From assembly GCF_000237925.1 (NCBI RefSeq), contig NC_031498.1:18733004-18797003 (forward strand): 64,000 nucleotides of DNA. The letters run 5' to 3'. The notes under the pieces are model-generated. The model ran no database searches and was not told the origin of the DNA. It saw nothing but the letters and a program-made list of their open reading frames with translations. Of the stretch, positions 48,853 to 61,034 are shown piece by piece (within the stretch, counting starts at the first letter, position 1; each line of letters begins with the position of its first letter). Position numbers and translations under genes: made by a program. This DNA comes from Schistosoma mansoni (Eukaryota > Platyhelminthes > Trematoda > Strigeidida > Schistosomatidae).

Positions 48853-50952
48853 ATGAGTTTAAGCCAAGTCGGTGAAAGAGCTCGTAGACGTAGGGCAACC
48901 GTGAACTTGTCAAGAGTCCTCGGATGTCATAGATCTACTTATAACAGACGTTGGAATAAATTACGTACCGAATTTCTGAGGAGACATGACTTGCTTTCGT
49001 TTAGTAACTTTGCTATTGAAAGCACGACTACAGGTAACTGACTTTACCACCTATATATGTAGAAACTATGTCAGTTGACAGAGAAAGTAATTGTCGTGAC
49101 ATTCCTTCAACTGTATTACCTTCCACAAGCTGTAACAATGAAAGGCTTCTGGAAGATAATGGTAGGTGTATGAAGTTCATACGCTAATAAATTTCTTATA
49201 GGATGTTCTACCGTCAATTTGCCGTATCACAAGCCCTTGAATCGTAAAGAGAAGATGAACAGGATATTAATGTATTTAATGACATCCACCTCTCTGAGTA
49301 TCCGAGATGCAGACAGGGTTCTGAATGAATTTCGCCTTCTCATACCAGACTTGCCGACGAGCATTAGAAGTCTCTTAAGGACGTGCACAAGTGTACAACC
49401 GAAGTCCATCAGCAGTGGGGTTTACTACCATCTTGGATTGAAGACCAACCTGCCAAGATATGTTGAACGTTGGTTGTGTACTTGTGATTTTGACACTCTG
49501 CAATTGTATATTAATGTAGATGGGCTTTCTATGTCAAGGAGCTCCAGTCAACATTTGTGGCCTGTATTAGGAAGGATCGTTGCCCCTAGACTTAGTGATG
49601 TCTTCATGATAGGGATCTACGGAGTGAATACTAAGCCGGCACAATTCAACGAAATTTCTGCCGATACCATTTCCGAAATAAAAGAAATGACTGAAACGGG
49701 TCTACTTAGTGTTAGGTTCAATAAATATATAGCTATTAAGTTAACTGCAGTAATATGTGATGCACCGGCTCGTTCTGATGTTAGGTACACTGTTAATCAC
49801 AACGGAAAGGCAGGTTGCGACCGGTGTGTTGTAGATGATAGACGACTTGATGGAAAGATGACTTTCCCAAACGGTGAATATACGTTAAGAACTGACGACA
49901 GTTTCAGGAGTCAGACACAATCTATTCACCATCAAGGACATTCTTTGTTCGAAAGTCTGCCAATAGACATGACATCAACTTTCCCCTTAGATCCCATGCA
50001 TATGGTTTACTTAGGTGTCACAAAGAAACTTGTGACTTTCTGGATAGAATTAGGACACAAGAGGCTAAAGAACGTGAACTCATGTGTAATTAGAAGTATA
50101 AATAAGTTGATATCTCGGTGCGTAGAAAGTACTCCCTCTGACTTTCAGCGTAAATGTAGAACACTAGACTACGTATCGGTATGGAAGGCGTCGGAGTGTA
50201 GGTTGTTTCTTCTATATTCAGGCCCTGTTATTCTTCGAAATATTCTGCCTGAACCTTTGTATCTAAATTTCAAACGTCTTGCTTTGTCTATGTACTTGCT
50301 TGCACATCCTCAGTTTTATAATAGGGTTATAGAATCTGTCAGGATGGATTTAAGGAATTTTCTAAGAAAATATGAATGTTGTTACGGATGTGAGAACTTA
50401 GTTTATGATGTGCATTCGCCACAGCATCTTCCTGACGATGTTCGAGCACATGGACCGTTAGATAGCTACTCAGAATTTCCATTCGAGTCTTATATGAGAC
50501 AAATTAAGAAATCCGTACACGGTGGGTATTCCGTGGCTAAGCAAGCAGCTCAGCGTTACGCGGAACAAATGTCTTTCTGCGATAGGCTCCAGGTTGACAT
50601 TTCGACTAATGATAACCCAGTGATAGGTAAGGCTGACTCACGCAAGCAAGTAATAATGTTTAGGAATAGCCAAATAAATTCATTTAAGCCTGATAACGTT
50701 GTAGTAGTAAACAGAAAGCCGGGATTGATAACTGATATCCAAGATAGTGGACTATTAAAATTCAGGCCATTTACAGACCCACAAAATTACTTTGAAGATC
50801 CATTACCTTCCACTAACAAAGGAATGTTTAAATGCTCCGTTGTTAGCAGTGAATGCAGTTGGGTTTCGAATAATGATGTTGACTGTAAATGTATGTCGAT
50901 AAATTGTGTTAATCATTTGGTTATTGTCCCTTTGTTACACACTGTTATGTGA
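48853..50952 (+). CDS. CACTA-like transposase, three exons, open
   Basis: Exons 48853-49033, 49063-49161 and 49202-50952, GT-AG and in phase, give about 676 residues. The N-terminal exon is Arg-rich (SLSQVGERARRRRATVNLSR), fit for DNA contact. The large exon has the tnp2-like order: YINVDGLSMSRSSSQHLWPV, RLSDVFMIGIYGVNTKPA, IKLTAVICDAPARSDV, GKAGCDRCVVDDRR (Cys pair), EYTLRTDDSFRSQ, PLDPMHMVYLGVTKKLV (the conserved D..H..LG block), EFPFESYMRQIKKSVHGG. Animal CACTA/EnSpm-type proteins share these blocks. Asp residues in VDGLS, CDAPAR and LDPMH are the likely metal ligands (inference). The introns are only 29 and 40 bp. No stop breaks the frame, so recent mobility is plausible. Confidence 0.85.
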
Positions 50953-50989
50953 TTGTATTTCCTCTAATTTCCTGTTGTGTAATATTTAG

Positions 50990-52110
50990 TCTCTCAACAA
51001 TAAGTACGTAATCAGTAAGGCACCAAGCGAAAGTAAGTTGGTGATTGCAGCGGGACGTTGGGTTATTGGAGAAAAACTTTGTCTGTACCCAAGGGAGAAC
51101 ATTGATCTCCATCTGCAAAACAATGACCTACCTGAAGAAAATTGGTCTAAGTTCAAGTGCAGTGTTGTCCACAAATGCGGTTAGTTACAAACATGCAAAC
51201 GATCGCTTCTTATAGAAAGTCTCAAATCTGCCAATGAATTGTTGGCAGCGTTCTAAATGTTCTATGCTACTAATCAGACCTCTTCGTCGGACGACAATAC
51301 GTTGCCGTTATACACAGAAAAGCAAAAGAGGTCAGTTCAATTATCTTACTTAAATTTCGTAGAAGTGCATTGAAACGTAAAGAGGGTTTTATTTACAATT
51401 CCGTGGACATGGATGTCGCAGAGATGTAGGCTGGGAATAGCCGCGTCCAATATCCAAAACTTCGGATGTTTGAGAAGGTTGTCTCTCCGATTGCGGAGTA
51501 AGTATCTTTAATTTGGACATGTCTATTAAGCAGTTCGACACAATTAGACACCTCGCCCTCCACGTCCGAGGAGGTTGAGTAAGTCATTCCTACGATCTAC
51601 TTCTATTTTTCCGATTTCAAAGAATGCATACTTTGCAGCTTAAAATGTTGGCAAGCTTGAGTGAACTGAATACAAATATGAAGCTGGTGCTCTCAAGGTT
51701 CACTGACCGCGAAGATCAGCGTCAATTTGACTGTGGACTATCCAGCCAACAGTTCCCTTTGTCATCTGAAGAGGAACTGTGAACTTTGGACGCTTGTCTA
51801 GAGCTAAAAGACGTGAGGGACAGATTTGTAAGCACACAACATGACTAATCGATTCCTGTCGTCATCTGTCAACGAGAAAGACATTGAGAAACTATATGAC
51901 ATGGCTGCGCAAAGTTATTTTCACGACATGAGAGACAAAGTACAGAAGCGTCATCGACGGAAGAAAGAACACGTATGTACGGCTTTAAAGTGATTATTGT
52001 TTTTGCATTATCTATAGGTAGAGTCTTCCGTGTTCAAGGATATAGCCGTAAGTTCAGCTTCAAGTACCTTGTTGTGCAAAACAAGTTTCCTAGATATAGT
52101 AACGTTTTTC
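50990..52110 (+). pseudogene. Second gene of the CACTA-like element, resembling DUF4806 proteins, decayed
   Basis: Coding-like blocks with splice sites: 50990-51179 (KLVIAAGRWVIGEKLCLYPR, then PEENWSKFKCSVVHKC), 51216-51330 (ESLKSANELLAAF, a TAA, then TSSSDDNTLP), about 51380-51500, 51640-51830 (LSRFTDREDQRQFDC, QQFPLSSEEEL, a TGA, then TLDACLELKDVRDRF) and 51851-51972 (SVNEKDIEKLYDMAAQSYFH). The order (small N-terminal W...W module, Ser-rich linker, LPLxxxEExxxL, C-terminal helices) recalls DUF4806 proteins, which I believe accompany such transposases. At least three in-frame stops interrupt it. The role in the family is unknown; a DNA-binding helper is inference. Confidence 0.6.
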
Positions 52111-52425
52111 TTCATTACATTTTATAATTCACTAGAATTGTTTGAGTCTCCATAGTCCAACAGGCCTGGTGGAAAGAATGAATACGTGAAATGCCTGGTC
52201 CGTGACAACGGCAATTACTTAAGGAGCATTGATGCTCTACCATCTGCCAACTGCTCATAACGTTGTACATTGATGAACTTTTTGTTTTCAACAAAAATTT
52301 GGAAATTATACCACATTTTAAGTACTTTGTATTATGCGTGTGCTGTGTTGTGGGAATGAAAACGAACACAGGAGGCGGTTGCGGTAAATACATCAGTGTG
52401 TATGTAGTGGAAAAGTAGACAATGT

Positions 52426-52580
52426 AGCGGATATTTAGGCTGATAATCGGCAAGTCGTCGGATATTTAGGGTAAAAGTCGGAAATTCCTCGGATATTTAT
52501 GATAAAAGTCGGAAATTCGTCAGATATTTAAGGGAAAAGTCGGCAAATCGTCGGATATTTAGGGTAAAAATCGGCAATTC
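52426..52580 (+). repeat. Right subterminal array, five 31-bp units
   Basis: Units start at 52426, 52457, 52488, 52519 and 52550, each GTCGGATATTTAGGGTAAAA-like followed by GTCGG.AATTC. They are likely transposase binding sites, as subterminal repeats are in CACTA elements. Confidence 0.9.
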
Positions 52581-52704
52581 AGCGACATTTGAAAAACAGA
52601 GCGACAGAAAGGGGAAATTCCGCTTTATTTCCCCCGGACAGGCGAAAAAGCAGACATTTTGGCGCATTTCCCCTTTATTTACGACTTCTTTTCCAATGCA
52701 TTTT

Positions 52705-52757
52705 CCGCTTTATTTCCCCTTTGTTCGCCTTTATTTCCCCTTTATTAGTTGTTTGGG
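52705..52757. repeat. Right terminal inverted repeat of the CACTA-like element
   Basis: Ends TTTATTAGTTGTTTGGG and is followed by TC. It is the reverse complement of the left end. Confidence 0.9.
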
Positions 52758-55010
52758 TCAAGGCTTGTTAATGAACCATCCTAGGTAATAATTAATATGG
52801 ATAACTACTTACTAGTATCGATTGAGCTGGTAAGTTATGAGTACTAATCAACACTACTATATGATAATACACGTGAGCAATAATCAGAAGACTGATACAA
52901 TAATGGGTTAACAAGTGAAAATCGATCGAGAAAGGTAAACAAAGAAATGAAGATCAATAATGGTACTGCGTTTCTTTGGCCAGACTTACCAATGTAGAAT
53001 TATGGTCTGCTTCGTTATTAGTGCTACTCCAATAATAGACCTAACCCTAAAATTGTAGATTTGTCATGATGTGATTACCTAATCTATAAGATCTTATGTG
53101 GAAGTCACATCATTGTCTACGCTGGCTCGTTCTGCCGCGAGAATCACCAATATAATGTTACCTACTTCTGGGGAACATATCTAGGCTGGAGATAAAAAAT
53201 TATATTCAATATCAAGTGAGTTGTTACACAGAATGACCACGCCTGCAAGGCTGAGCCATACTATCCAATGAATTGAATTAATCTCTTCCTGTGTTCTCCA
53301 CTGTTCGGTCCTTTCCGCGTTAAATATTGAATAGTCTTTCTCCCAGTTATCTCATGTTCAGCTTTGAGGGTTGTGTGGTTGTGGCCTAACGCCACTACAA
53401 GCTTTTCTATATCTGACTATAAAATAAGTTGAAAGTATAAAACTAATGGAACTTCAGTGTTGGTCTCGATAATATTAAACAAAGCTACGACAAACGTTTA
53501 GGAAATACCTCAACTTTCAATAATAATAATATATTCTCAAATAACAGTTTGTCACATGAGGCATGCCGGTTAACAGGGAAGATCAAATTGTTACAGAAGT
53601 TACAATTTTCACTAACAAATTACTCAGCTGGGCTGATATTTTATAAGATATGAATGTCGACGGTTTTAATAAGAAACGTATTGTCAACATCACAATCGGC
53701 GCGCTCTACAAAGACTGTGTAACGACGTGCAACTGATGGTCGAGAATTGGTCCATGTGAAGTTGGGGGCTTTCAGAGGCTTCAACCTTATATCCCTCTGG
53801 AATGTCTCGAGCTTTAATAATGGTGCAGGACGAAGCCACCCGTTCCATATCTGTTTTCGGTGGCTAATCTCAAGGGGGCTGAAAAAGGGTGTAAGAAAAA
53901 GAAAGAACGAGAAGTAGAACAGATAATATTCATGGAGGAATGGTTACGGTATAACTACTTAGTCTATCTCTCTGTTATTAAGATACTTATTAGTGAAGAG
54001 CATCCTAATATGTTAAAAAAAATAAGTGTAAACAAGGTATGAGTGGATAAGGAACTATATAAATGAAGGTGGTTCACAAAAAAGCTTGAAAGTATGGGAT
54101 TGTGTGTCGTTGGTTCGTGACATCCCACCAGACCTTAAGGAGCCGTAATGAAAGAAAACATTGTGCTCTACAGACATTAGTTATCAAGCTGTATTTGATG
54201 TAATTTTGAGCTGTGACATCTGTTTGGGTCCTTTTACAGCAGAAGTCATCTGTCGGCAGTACTGGGATTACCATGTGTTCTCAATTCTGTTATGTCATGA
54301 CACATGGCTCCAGCCATATGGAATTACTCCACGGGTCAAATGAACAAACATATGTTTCGGTTTCATACCGGTATTCAGAAACATTACGGGTCATGATCCT
54401 TAAGTATCAGAAACTATTCTCCTATTAAGGTGTGATCAGATAGCTTTCATAGGCCGAAACCTGAATACTTGACACTCAGGGTTTATGTAACTGACCACAT
54501 CGAACTTATGAAATTAATCCTGGTGGTAAGTTCAGCAGCCTGTGGTTCGTTGGTCTTTCCAGTGACGAATTTATCAGTACTCAAAAAGAACATTGCGCGT
54601 TTTCCCAATCTGAAGTAACTGAAAATTGGAGGTCTCTGAAAGTTTCAGTGATAAATACAAACGTTTCTTCTTTAATCAGTGACATTCCACGTTGAGTTTT
54701 ACTGGTAGCTTAACTAACTGTTAAGAAGCTGGCATTTATCCGAAGATCTGAACATTGGAAGAATTCAGAAATGCATCTAGGCAAGCTGTTGTCAAGATCT
54801 GTAATGGCCATACCTGCACTTGGACGTTGTTGTGGCTGATAACGTATTTTTCTACTTTTGCACCGATGAATCAGTTTATAAGTTTGAAAATAAACATAAT
54901 TGCAAATCGAGGGAAATCTCCAGATAAACGGTGCCTCATATTTGACGACGAAAACCGGTTGCCTCGCTAGTACATCTATGGCTGAAGTATCTCAAAATTT
55001 TCCGCTATTT
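52758..55010. other. 2.25 kb without recognised features
   Basis: AT-rich sequence with short chance frames only. No supported gene or element. Confidence 0.4.
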
Positions 55011-55698
55011 CACTCTGTGAAGACGGTCCATAAGTGAACTTGAGAAAGTTCTAAGAAGCTCAGAAGGAGCCGAACATATTCTATCCAATCAGATTTGGGA
55101 AGATTGTTCCAGAATCACTGTGTGTAGCTTCCATATTGGACAATGCTAATAACCCACAGCGTGCGAATTGGACAACTATAATGATTTCATTTTTACTAAA
55201 AACTATAAATACCTGACTGTTTTGTACCATAAATGACACTGCGTTGAGAATAAAATTCCTACTTACTAGTCTTCTGTCTTCCCCGACCGTTGCTGCTACC
55301 TTGGCGTGGTGGTTGGGCTTGCCTATCGTGATGAAGCAATCGAGCTATGCTGGCTGGAACAATCGTTCCTCAAGGTCCTACCATGCCAGACAGGTCGGTT
55401 GAAGAGCGGTAAGACTAAAAGCAGCAATCCCTAGGTCCGAAGGCGAAGTTGTACTGCCGACTGTACAGAAGTGTGACAGCAGTAAGGTGTTCCCTTCAGA
55501 CAACCAGCATGACAGCGATGCTGCCTTCCCACAAGGAGGGGTGGGGTTAGAAAAGGTCGACCCTAAAAATGCACACCTCGCCTTATCCCACGGATTTCCG
55601 TCTCCGGCGGTAAGGTCCTTTGAATAACGGAGCTAACACGTCAAAAATCCCCCACAAAAATGCCGTGTGTGACCGGCCTCAAGCAGTTGTCCCTTGGG

Positions 55699-56220
55699 CT
55701 CCCAAATGCCCTGGTACGGCCAGGAGTGGGGAGAGTCTGCTCTCCCTCTCGAAATGCTCTCACATGGCCAGCGAATATATAGCCTCTGTCAGGGAAGTCC
55801 TACTCACTGCCTTCTCGTGGCATTACTGTTGTTTACGAAATTGAGAGGACGAAAAGCGAATGTCCGGCGCTTTAACCGGGTTGGTGGACAAGGCGAGTCC
55901 ACCTAGGGGAGTTGGAAAACCCTGATTCCATACCAATGGTGCACATGGGATCCAGTATCCTGAGGGAACAAATGGCGTATGAATCAATCGTCGGTCACCG
56001 GATACCATGGGACTGCATCTCCTTAAGATGCTCCACTGCCTTGTGGATCAGATCTTTCGGTCAAAGGCTCGGGGTGTGGTCCCCTAAGAAAACCACCTGC
56101 TTCAGTTTGGGCACTTGGGCAGTATCACAGCCCTCAAGCAAATCGAATGAGATTTGTGAGGCGCATATGTATCTGGTGCTTCCTTGTACCAATATTTATG
56201 TGTTTAAATAAATAAATAAA
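55699..56220 (+). mobile_element. ~525-bp retroposon, copy C, nested in the LINE leader
   Basis: CTCCCAAATGCCCTGG start and TTTAAATAAATAAATAAA end, flanked by CTTGGG (55693-55698 and 56221-56226). The 99-codon frame at 55912-56208 ([17 protein letters not shown]) is open as in copy A. The uninterrupted leader at 28.9-29.3 kb is the empty site. Confidence 0.88.
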
Positions 56221-56510
56221 CTTGGGCACTGCGGTCACGCTCCCAGGTCGTTAAGACCAACACTAATCCTACTTCTTTTTCAGGTCCCTCAAGAAATACC
56301 CCTCCACGGTGTGGGCAGCCGGGAAGTGATATTAGCCCTCATACCCGTAACAGCACACGAGACCAAGTTGGTCACTTTCAAATCCTTCCTACACCTCCTA
56401 ATAACTCTCTTATCTCCACGACTAACCCTTCCCACGTCCTTTGATCACCTCGCACCACTAGGGCAAACGATTCAAGTACACGGAACGTTATTCCTGGTCT
56501 CCTGAAACCA

Positions 56511-57419
56511 CGCTCTAAACTACATGTAGGAACTTTTAATGTCCGAACATTGTGCCATATAGGACAACAGGCTTCCTTAGTTAGGACTGTAGAATCCTAC
56601 ACCATCGATGTGTGCTGCGTCTCCGAAACGCGCATACAAGATCCGAGTAGTGTCATTCATTTGACCGCACCTAATCAAAATGAAGAACCATCTCGATACA
56701 CGCTTCGTGTATCTGGAAGCCCTGATGCTGCTTCCCGTGGCCTCGCTGGAGTAGGTATAGCATTAAGTCCTATGGCAGAACTAGCTCTTTTAGACTGGAT
56801 CCCAGTAGACAGTCGTCTATGCGCTGTCCGACTAAACGGATCAGTAAGGACTCGGAAAGATAAGGAAACCCGTTGTTGCCTCTTCGTCGTCTCTGCCTAC
56901 TCTCCCACTGACTGCAGCTCAGGCGATATAAAAGATGAGTTCTACAGGAAGCTTTCTGACCTTCTCCGAAAAGCTAGGCGTTCTGATGTAGTAATAGTGG
57001 CTGGTGACTTTAATGCTCAAGTAGGTAAACTAAGTGAAAGGGAAAGACACCTGGGTGGATCTTATGGTGTCGTGGCTAAAAGGATAGATAATGGCGACCG
57101 TCTGTTGCAGCTGTGCTCAGATAACCGCCTATTTCTTGCAAATACTAATTTTAAGCATAACGAAAAACATTTTTTGACATGGCGACCCCCGAATTCTTCC
57201 CAACGTTGGACCCAATTAGATCACATCGCTATCAGCCACCGATGGAGGGGCTCGATAGAAGACTGTCGCTCATTCTGGAGCACATGTTTAGACTCAGATC
57301 ATGCTCTAGTGCGAGCACGTATCTGTTTTCGTCTTACTGGACGTAGGAAAGACACTGCAGGGAAGCCTCTAAGGGTTCTACTTAATGATAAGCAAGCTAA
57401 GAATATATTTCAGGAATAA
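56511..57419 (+). CDS. RTE LINE endonuclease domain (N-terminal part of the broken ORF)
   Basis: Apurinic-type endonuclease: HVGTFNVRTLCHIGQQ, DVCCVSETRIQDPS (catalytic Glu), VVSAYSPTDC, VIVAGDFNAQVG, FLTWRPPNSSQRWTQLDHIA and DSDHALV (catalytic Asp-His). All expected endonuclease landmarks are there. The frame ends at a stop at 57417. The remainder continues at 57492-57911 (RSLRNDREQWWVAKAREME) and in the RT blocks. Confidence 0.85.
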   Translation, partial: RSKLHVGTFNVRTLCHIGQQASLVRTVESYTIDVCCVSETRIQDPSSVIHLTAPNQNEEPSRYTLRVSGSPDAASRGLAGVGIALSPMAELALLDWIPVDSRLCAVRLNGSVRTRKDKETRCCLFVVSAYSPTDCSSGDIKDEFYRKLSDLLRKARRSDVVIVAGDFNAQVGKLSERERHLGGSYGVVAKRIDNGDRLLQLCSDNRLFLANTNFKHNEKHFLTWRPPNSSQRWTQLDHIAISHRWRGSIEDCRSFWSTCLDSDHALVRARICFRLTGRRKDTAGKPLRVLLNDKQAKNIFQE

Positions 57420-57491
57420 CTGGAAAAACAGTTAGACAGACATGTAAGTTGTGCCCACCCCGAAGCAGCGTAGAATGACATCCGTAAAGCT

Positions 57492-59490
57492 GTGGAAACA
57501 GCAGTGATATCCGCTAGTAAGGTAAGCCATAAGGTCAGGGAGAAACAATGGATCTCGGCAGCATCTTCCACACTGATAGATGCTCGAAAACTCATCCCAC
57601 CTGGCTCTGAACATGACGAAGAGCGGAGTCAGCTTAAGCGCAGGCTAATAAGAAGCCTACGCAATGATCGTGAACAGTGGTGGGTAGCGAAAGCAAGAGA
57701 GATGGAAAAGGCAGCGGCAATAGGTAACAGCAGACAGCTATTCAGACTTATTAAAGAAACCGGCATTAGGAACCCAAGTATCAGTGAAACCATCTCAGAT
57801 AAAGATGGGCATATCATTCATTCTCAATCCAGGAGATTGGATCGATGGGCAGAACACCCACACTTCAGTTACCCACGATCCCCAGTCGTCCTGAATGGCA
57901 AATTGATGTAAGTCCTCCAACTCTCTACGAGGTTGTAAAGCTATAGGAAATCTGAAGCGAGGGAGAGCAGCAGGCCCTGACAGGTTTACCCCTGATATTT
58001 TTAAAGATGGTGGTCCAAAACTAGCAGCGAGATTGACTGAGGTCTTAGGTAGAATCTGGGAACTGGACGTAATTCCATCTGACTGGTCCCAATCACTGAT
58101 TGTGCCAGTCTATAAGAAAGGACAAAAGTCCTCCTGTGACAATCACAGAGGAATCAGTTTGACTAATATAGTGTCTAAAATATTAGCTTCAATAATACTT
58201 AGGCGCCTAACCAAAGCTCGTGAAGAGCAGACTAGAGAAAACCAGGCTGGTTTTCGACCTGGACGTGGTTGCATAGACCAGATATTCACTACGTCAGGTC
58301 CTAGAACATAGACATACATTCAGACGTCCCAAAATCGTAGTATTTCTTGACCTTAAGGCGGCATTCGACTCCGTTGATCGTGAGGTTCTATGGCAGTGTT
58401 TGTCAGTGAAAGGAGTACCAAAGAAGTACATTAACCTCATAAAGGCTCTCTACTCGAACACAACTGGTCGAGTTAGAGCCTATGGCGAACTGTCATCAGA
58501 ATTGATTACCTCAAGTGGTGTTCGTCAGGGCTGTCCACTCTCCCCATTCTTGTTTAACTTTGTCGTTAACATGCTTTTAGAGATAACACTTTCATCATCT
58601 CAATCTCCAGGAGTTGAACTTTTACCGGGAGGCTCACTTGTTGACTTAGAATACGCCGACGATAGTTTTATTTGGTGAACACGCTGAAAAAATTCAGAGT
58701 CTTCTGACCACTCTAAGCAACTATGCAGGCATGTTCGGGATGCAATTCTCACCCTCGAAGTGCAAAATGTTACTTCACGATTGGGTTGCAGCGACACCTG
58801 GACTAATAGTAGGGAGTGAAGAAGTTGAGCGTGTCGACTGCTTCACTTATCTTGGGAGTCCCACCAGCCTTTGTGGTCTGGTGTGTGACAAAATCTCAGC
58901 ACGGATGTAGAAGGCTCGTCTAGCTTTCGCCAACTTGCGTCATTTATGGAGTAGGCGAGATATCCGTCTAGCAACCAAAGGACGGGTTTACTGAGCAGCA
59001 GTTCGTTCCGTCCTACTTTATGGCAGTGAAACATGGCCGATAAGAGTAGAGGATATCCGTAGGCTACTAGTATTTGATCACAGGTGTCTTCGAAGCATTG
59101 CTCTTATATCCTGGGACAACCGGGTAAGTAATGCAGATGTTAGGAAACGGGTACTAGGTAAGGATGGCAAATCGATTGATGAAGTAGTGAAACTTCATCA
59201 GTTGAGATGGCTGGGACACGTGTTACGTATGCCCAACCACCGACTGCTCCGACGTGCAATGTTTCATGGTGTAGGAGTAGGTTGGAAGAAAGCTATGGGC
59301 GGCCAGACCAAAACGTGACATAAATCCATGAAGTCGCTGACAAGTGGACTGAGCCATGTTGGTAGGTGTAGACTACCTGGTTGGGATTCGCGAGATGATA
59401 GCAACCGATGGTTAGAGACCTTGAATGACATGGCTCAAAATCGTTTGCAATGGCGAAGGTGCATCCACTCTCTGTGTTCTACCAAATTCT
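57492..59490 (+). pseudogene. RTE LINE reverse transcriptase and C-terminal region, broken
   Basis: Blocks: 57492-57911 ([20 protein letters not shown]), 58033-58311 ([33 protein letters not shown]), 58320-58400 ([13 protein letters not shown] in another frame), 58400-58678 ([26 protein letters not shown]), 58690-58905 ([20 protein letters not shown]), and 59190-59490 ([15 protein letters not shown] to [12 protein letters not shown]). The YADD active site is present. Several stops and frame shifts separate the blocks, so no full protein can be made. Confidence 0.8.
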
Positions 59491-61034
59491 AATCTTCTGA
59501 ATTCTTCATGTCTCTATGTTTTTCTCTTTCCAAATTTATTTCACTGTATTATACTCCTTCAATAACTTCTTCAAACCTTTATCTTTCACATTAATACTTA
59601 TACTCTTACTACTTCTACTACTATGGGATTTGAATCAACAACTGCATGTCTGTGCTGATGTGGTATGGCAACTCGAACTGATGTACGTACGTACGAAGTT
59701 CTACGTTGTGACTGACTGACTGACTCTCTAGGTATGAAATTAGTAGCTCCATATTTATATTTAAGCTTTAGATGTCTAGAGTCAGTAGCACGTATTACCA
59801 CAAGTTTACTTTGTAAATGTATTCAAAACTCTCTTACATCCCATTGTTACACTAAAATCAAAGGTAATGTTTCTTAATAGTGTCATAAACTTACATTGGG
59901 GTTCATAAAGGGGATGACCAGATAGGTATCAGAATTACTGTTCAAGAAAACTCATCCTTGGATAATAAGACTTTCATATTAATCAAAATCAAAGCTGAAA
60001 CAAATACCTTATATTTTAAGTGACTCTATTAAGATCATTTCGTTCAAGAACTAACAAATCCGGATACAGAAGTTTCGAAACCATTTTAATGATGAATTTA
60101 CGTCGAATGGATGAAAACAAACACATTATTATTATTAATATTACTATAGTAGTAGTAGTAGTTAGGGGCGGCCAGACCAAAACATGGCATAAATCCATGA
60201 AGTCGCTGACAAGTGGACTGAGCCATGTTGGTAGGTGTAGACTACCTGGTTGGGATTCGCGAGATGATAGCAACCGATGGTTAGAGACCTTGAATGACAT
60301 GGCTCAAAATCGTTTGCAATGGCGAAGGTGCATCCACTCTCTGTGTTCTACCAAATTCTAATCTTCTGAATTCTTCATGTCTCTATGTTTTTCTCTTTCC
60401 AAATTTATTTCACTGTATTATACTCCTTCAATAACTTCTTCAAACCTTTATCTTTCACATTAATACTTATACTCTTACTACTTCTACCACTATGGGATTT
60501 GAATCAACAACTGCATGTCTGTGCTGATGTGGTATGGCAACTCGAACTGATGTACGTACGTACGAAGTTCTACGTTGTGACTGACTGACTGACTCTCTAG
60601 GTATGAAATTAGTAGCTCCATATTTATATTTAAGCTTTAGATGTCTAGAGTCAGTAGCACGTATTACCACAAGTTTACTTTGTAAATGTATTCAAAACTC
60701 TCTTACATCCCATTGTTACACTAAAATCAAAGGTAATGTTTCTTAATAGTGTCATAAACTTACATTGGGGTTCATAAAGGGGATGACCAGATAGGTATCA
60801 GAATTACTGTTCAAGAAAACTCATCCTTGGATAATAAGACTTTCATATTAATCAAAATCAAAGCTGAAACAAATACCTTATATTTTAAGTGACTCTATTA
60901 AGATCATTTCGTTCAAGAACTAACAAATCCGGATACAGAAGTTTCGAAACCATTTTAATGATGAATTTACGTCGAATGGATGAAAACAAACACATTATTA
61001 TTATTAATATTACTATAGTAGTAGTAGTAGTTAG
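59297..61034 (+). repeat. Tandem 869-bp units (two) followed by a partial third
   Basis: Unit 1 59297-60165, unit 2 60166-61034, partial unit 3 61035-61462. Each full unit holds the last ~440 bp of the LINE and ~430 bp of non-LINE sequence ending in a TAG-repeat tract. Units 1 and 2 differ at only a few bases. The third ends with a distinct LINE 3' end variant, which joins the target duplication. Confidence 0.93.

Larger units (their letters stand above)
48393..52757 (+). mobile_element. CACTA-related DNA transposon, apparently whole
   Basis: A 4365-bp element bounded by 53-bp inverted repeats (48393-48445 and 52705-52757) with four mismatches, starting CCCAA and rich in GGGGAAATAAAG. It is flanked by the dinucleotide TC on both sides. 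31-bp subterminal repeats sit inside both ends. It carries an open transposase gene and a decayed second gene. The transposase resembles the tnp2 side of the CACTA (EnSpm) superfamily. SmTRC1 is the CACTA element I recall from S. mansoni; identity with it is not shown here. Confidence 0.85.

Noticed and set aside
59598-60670. Repeated 67- and 94-codon minus frames
   Set aside because: They are identical because the 869-bp units are duplicated, and they cover LINE 3' UTR and flank, so they are not genes.
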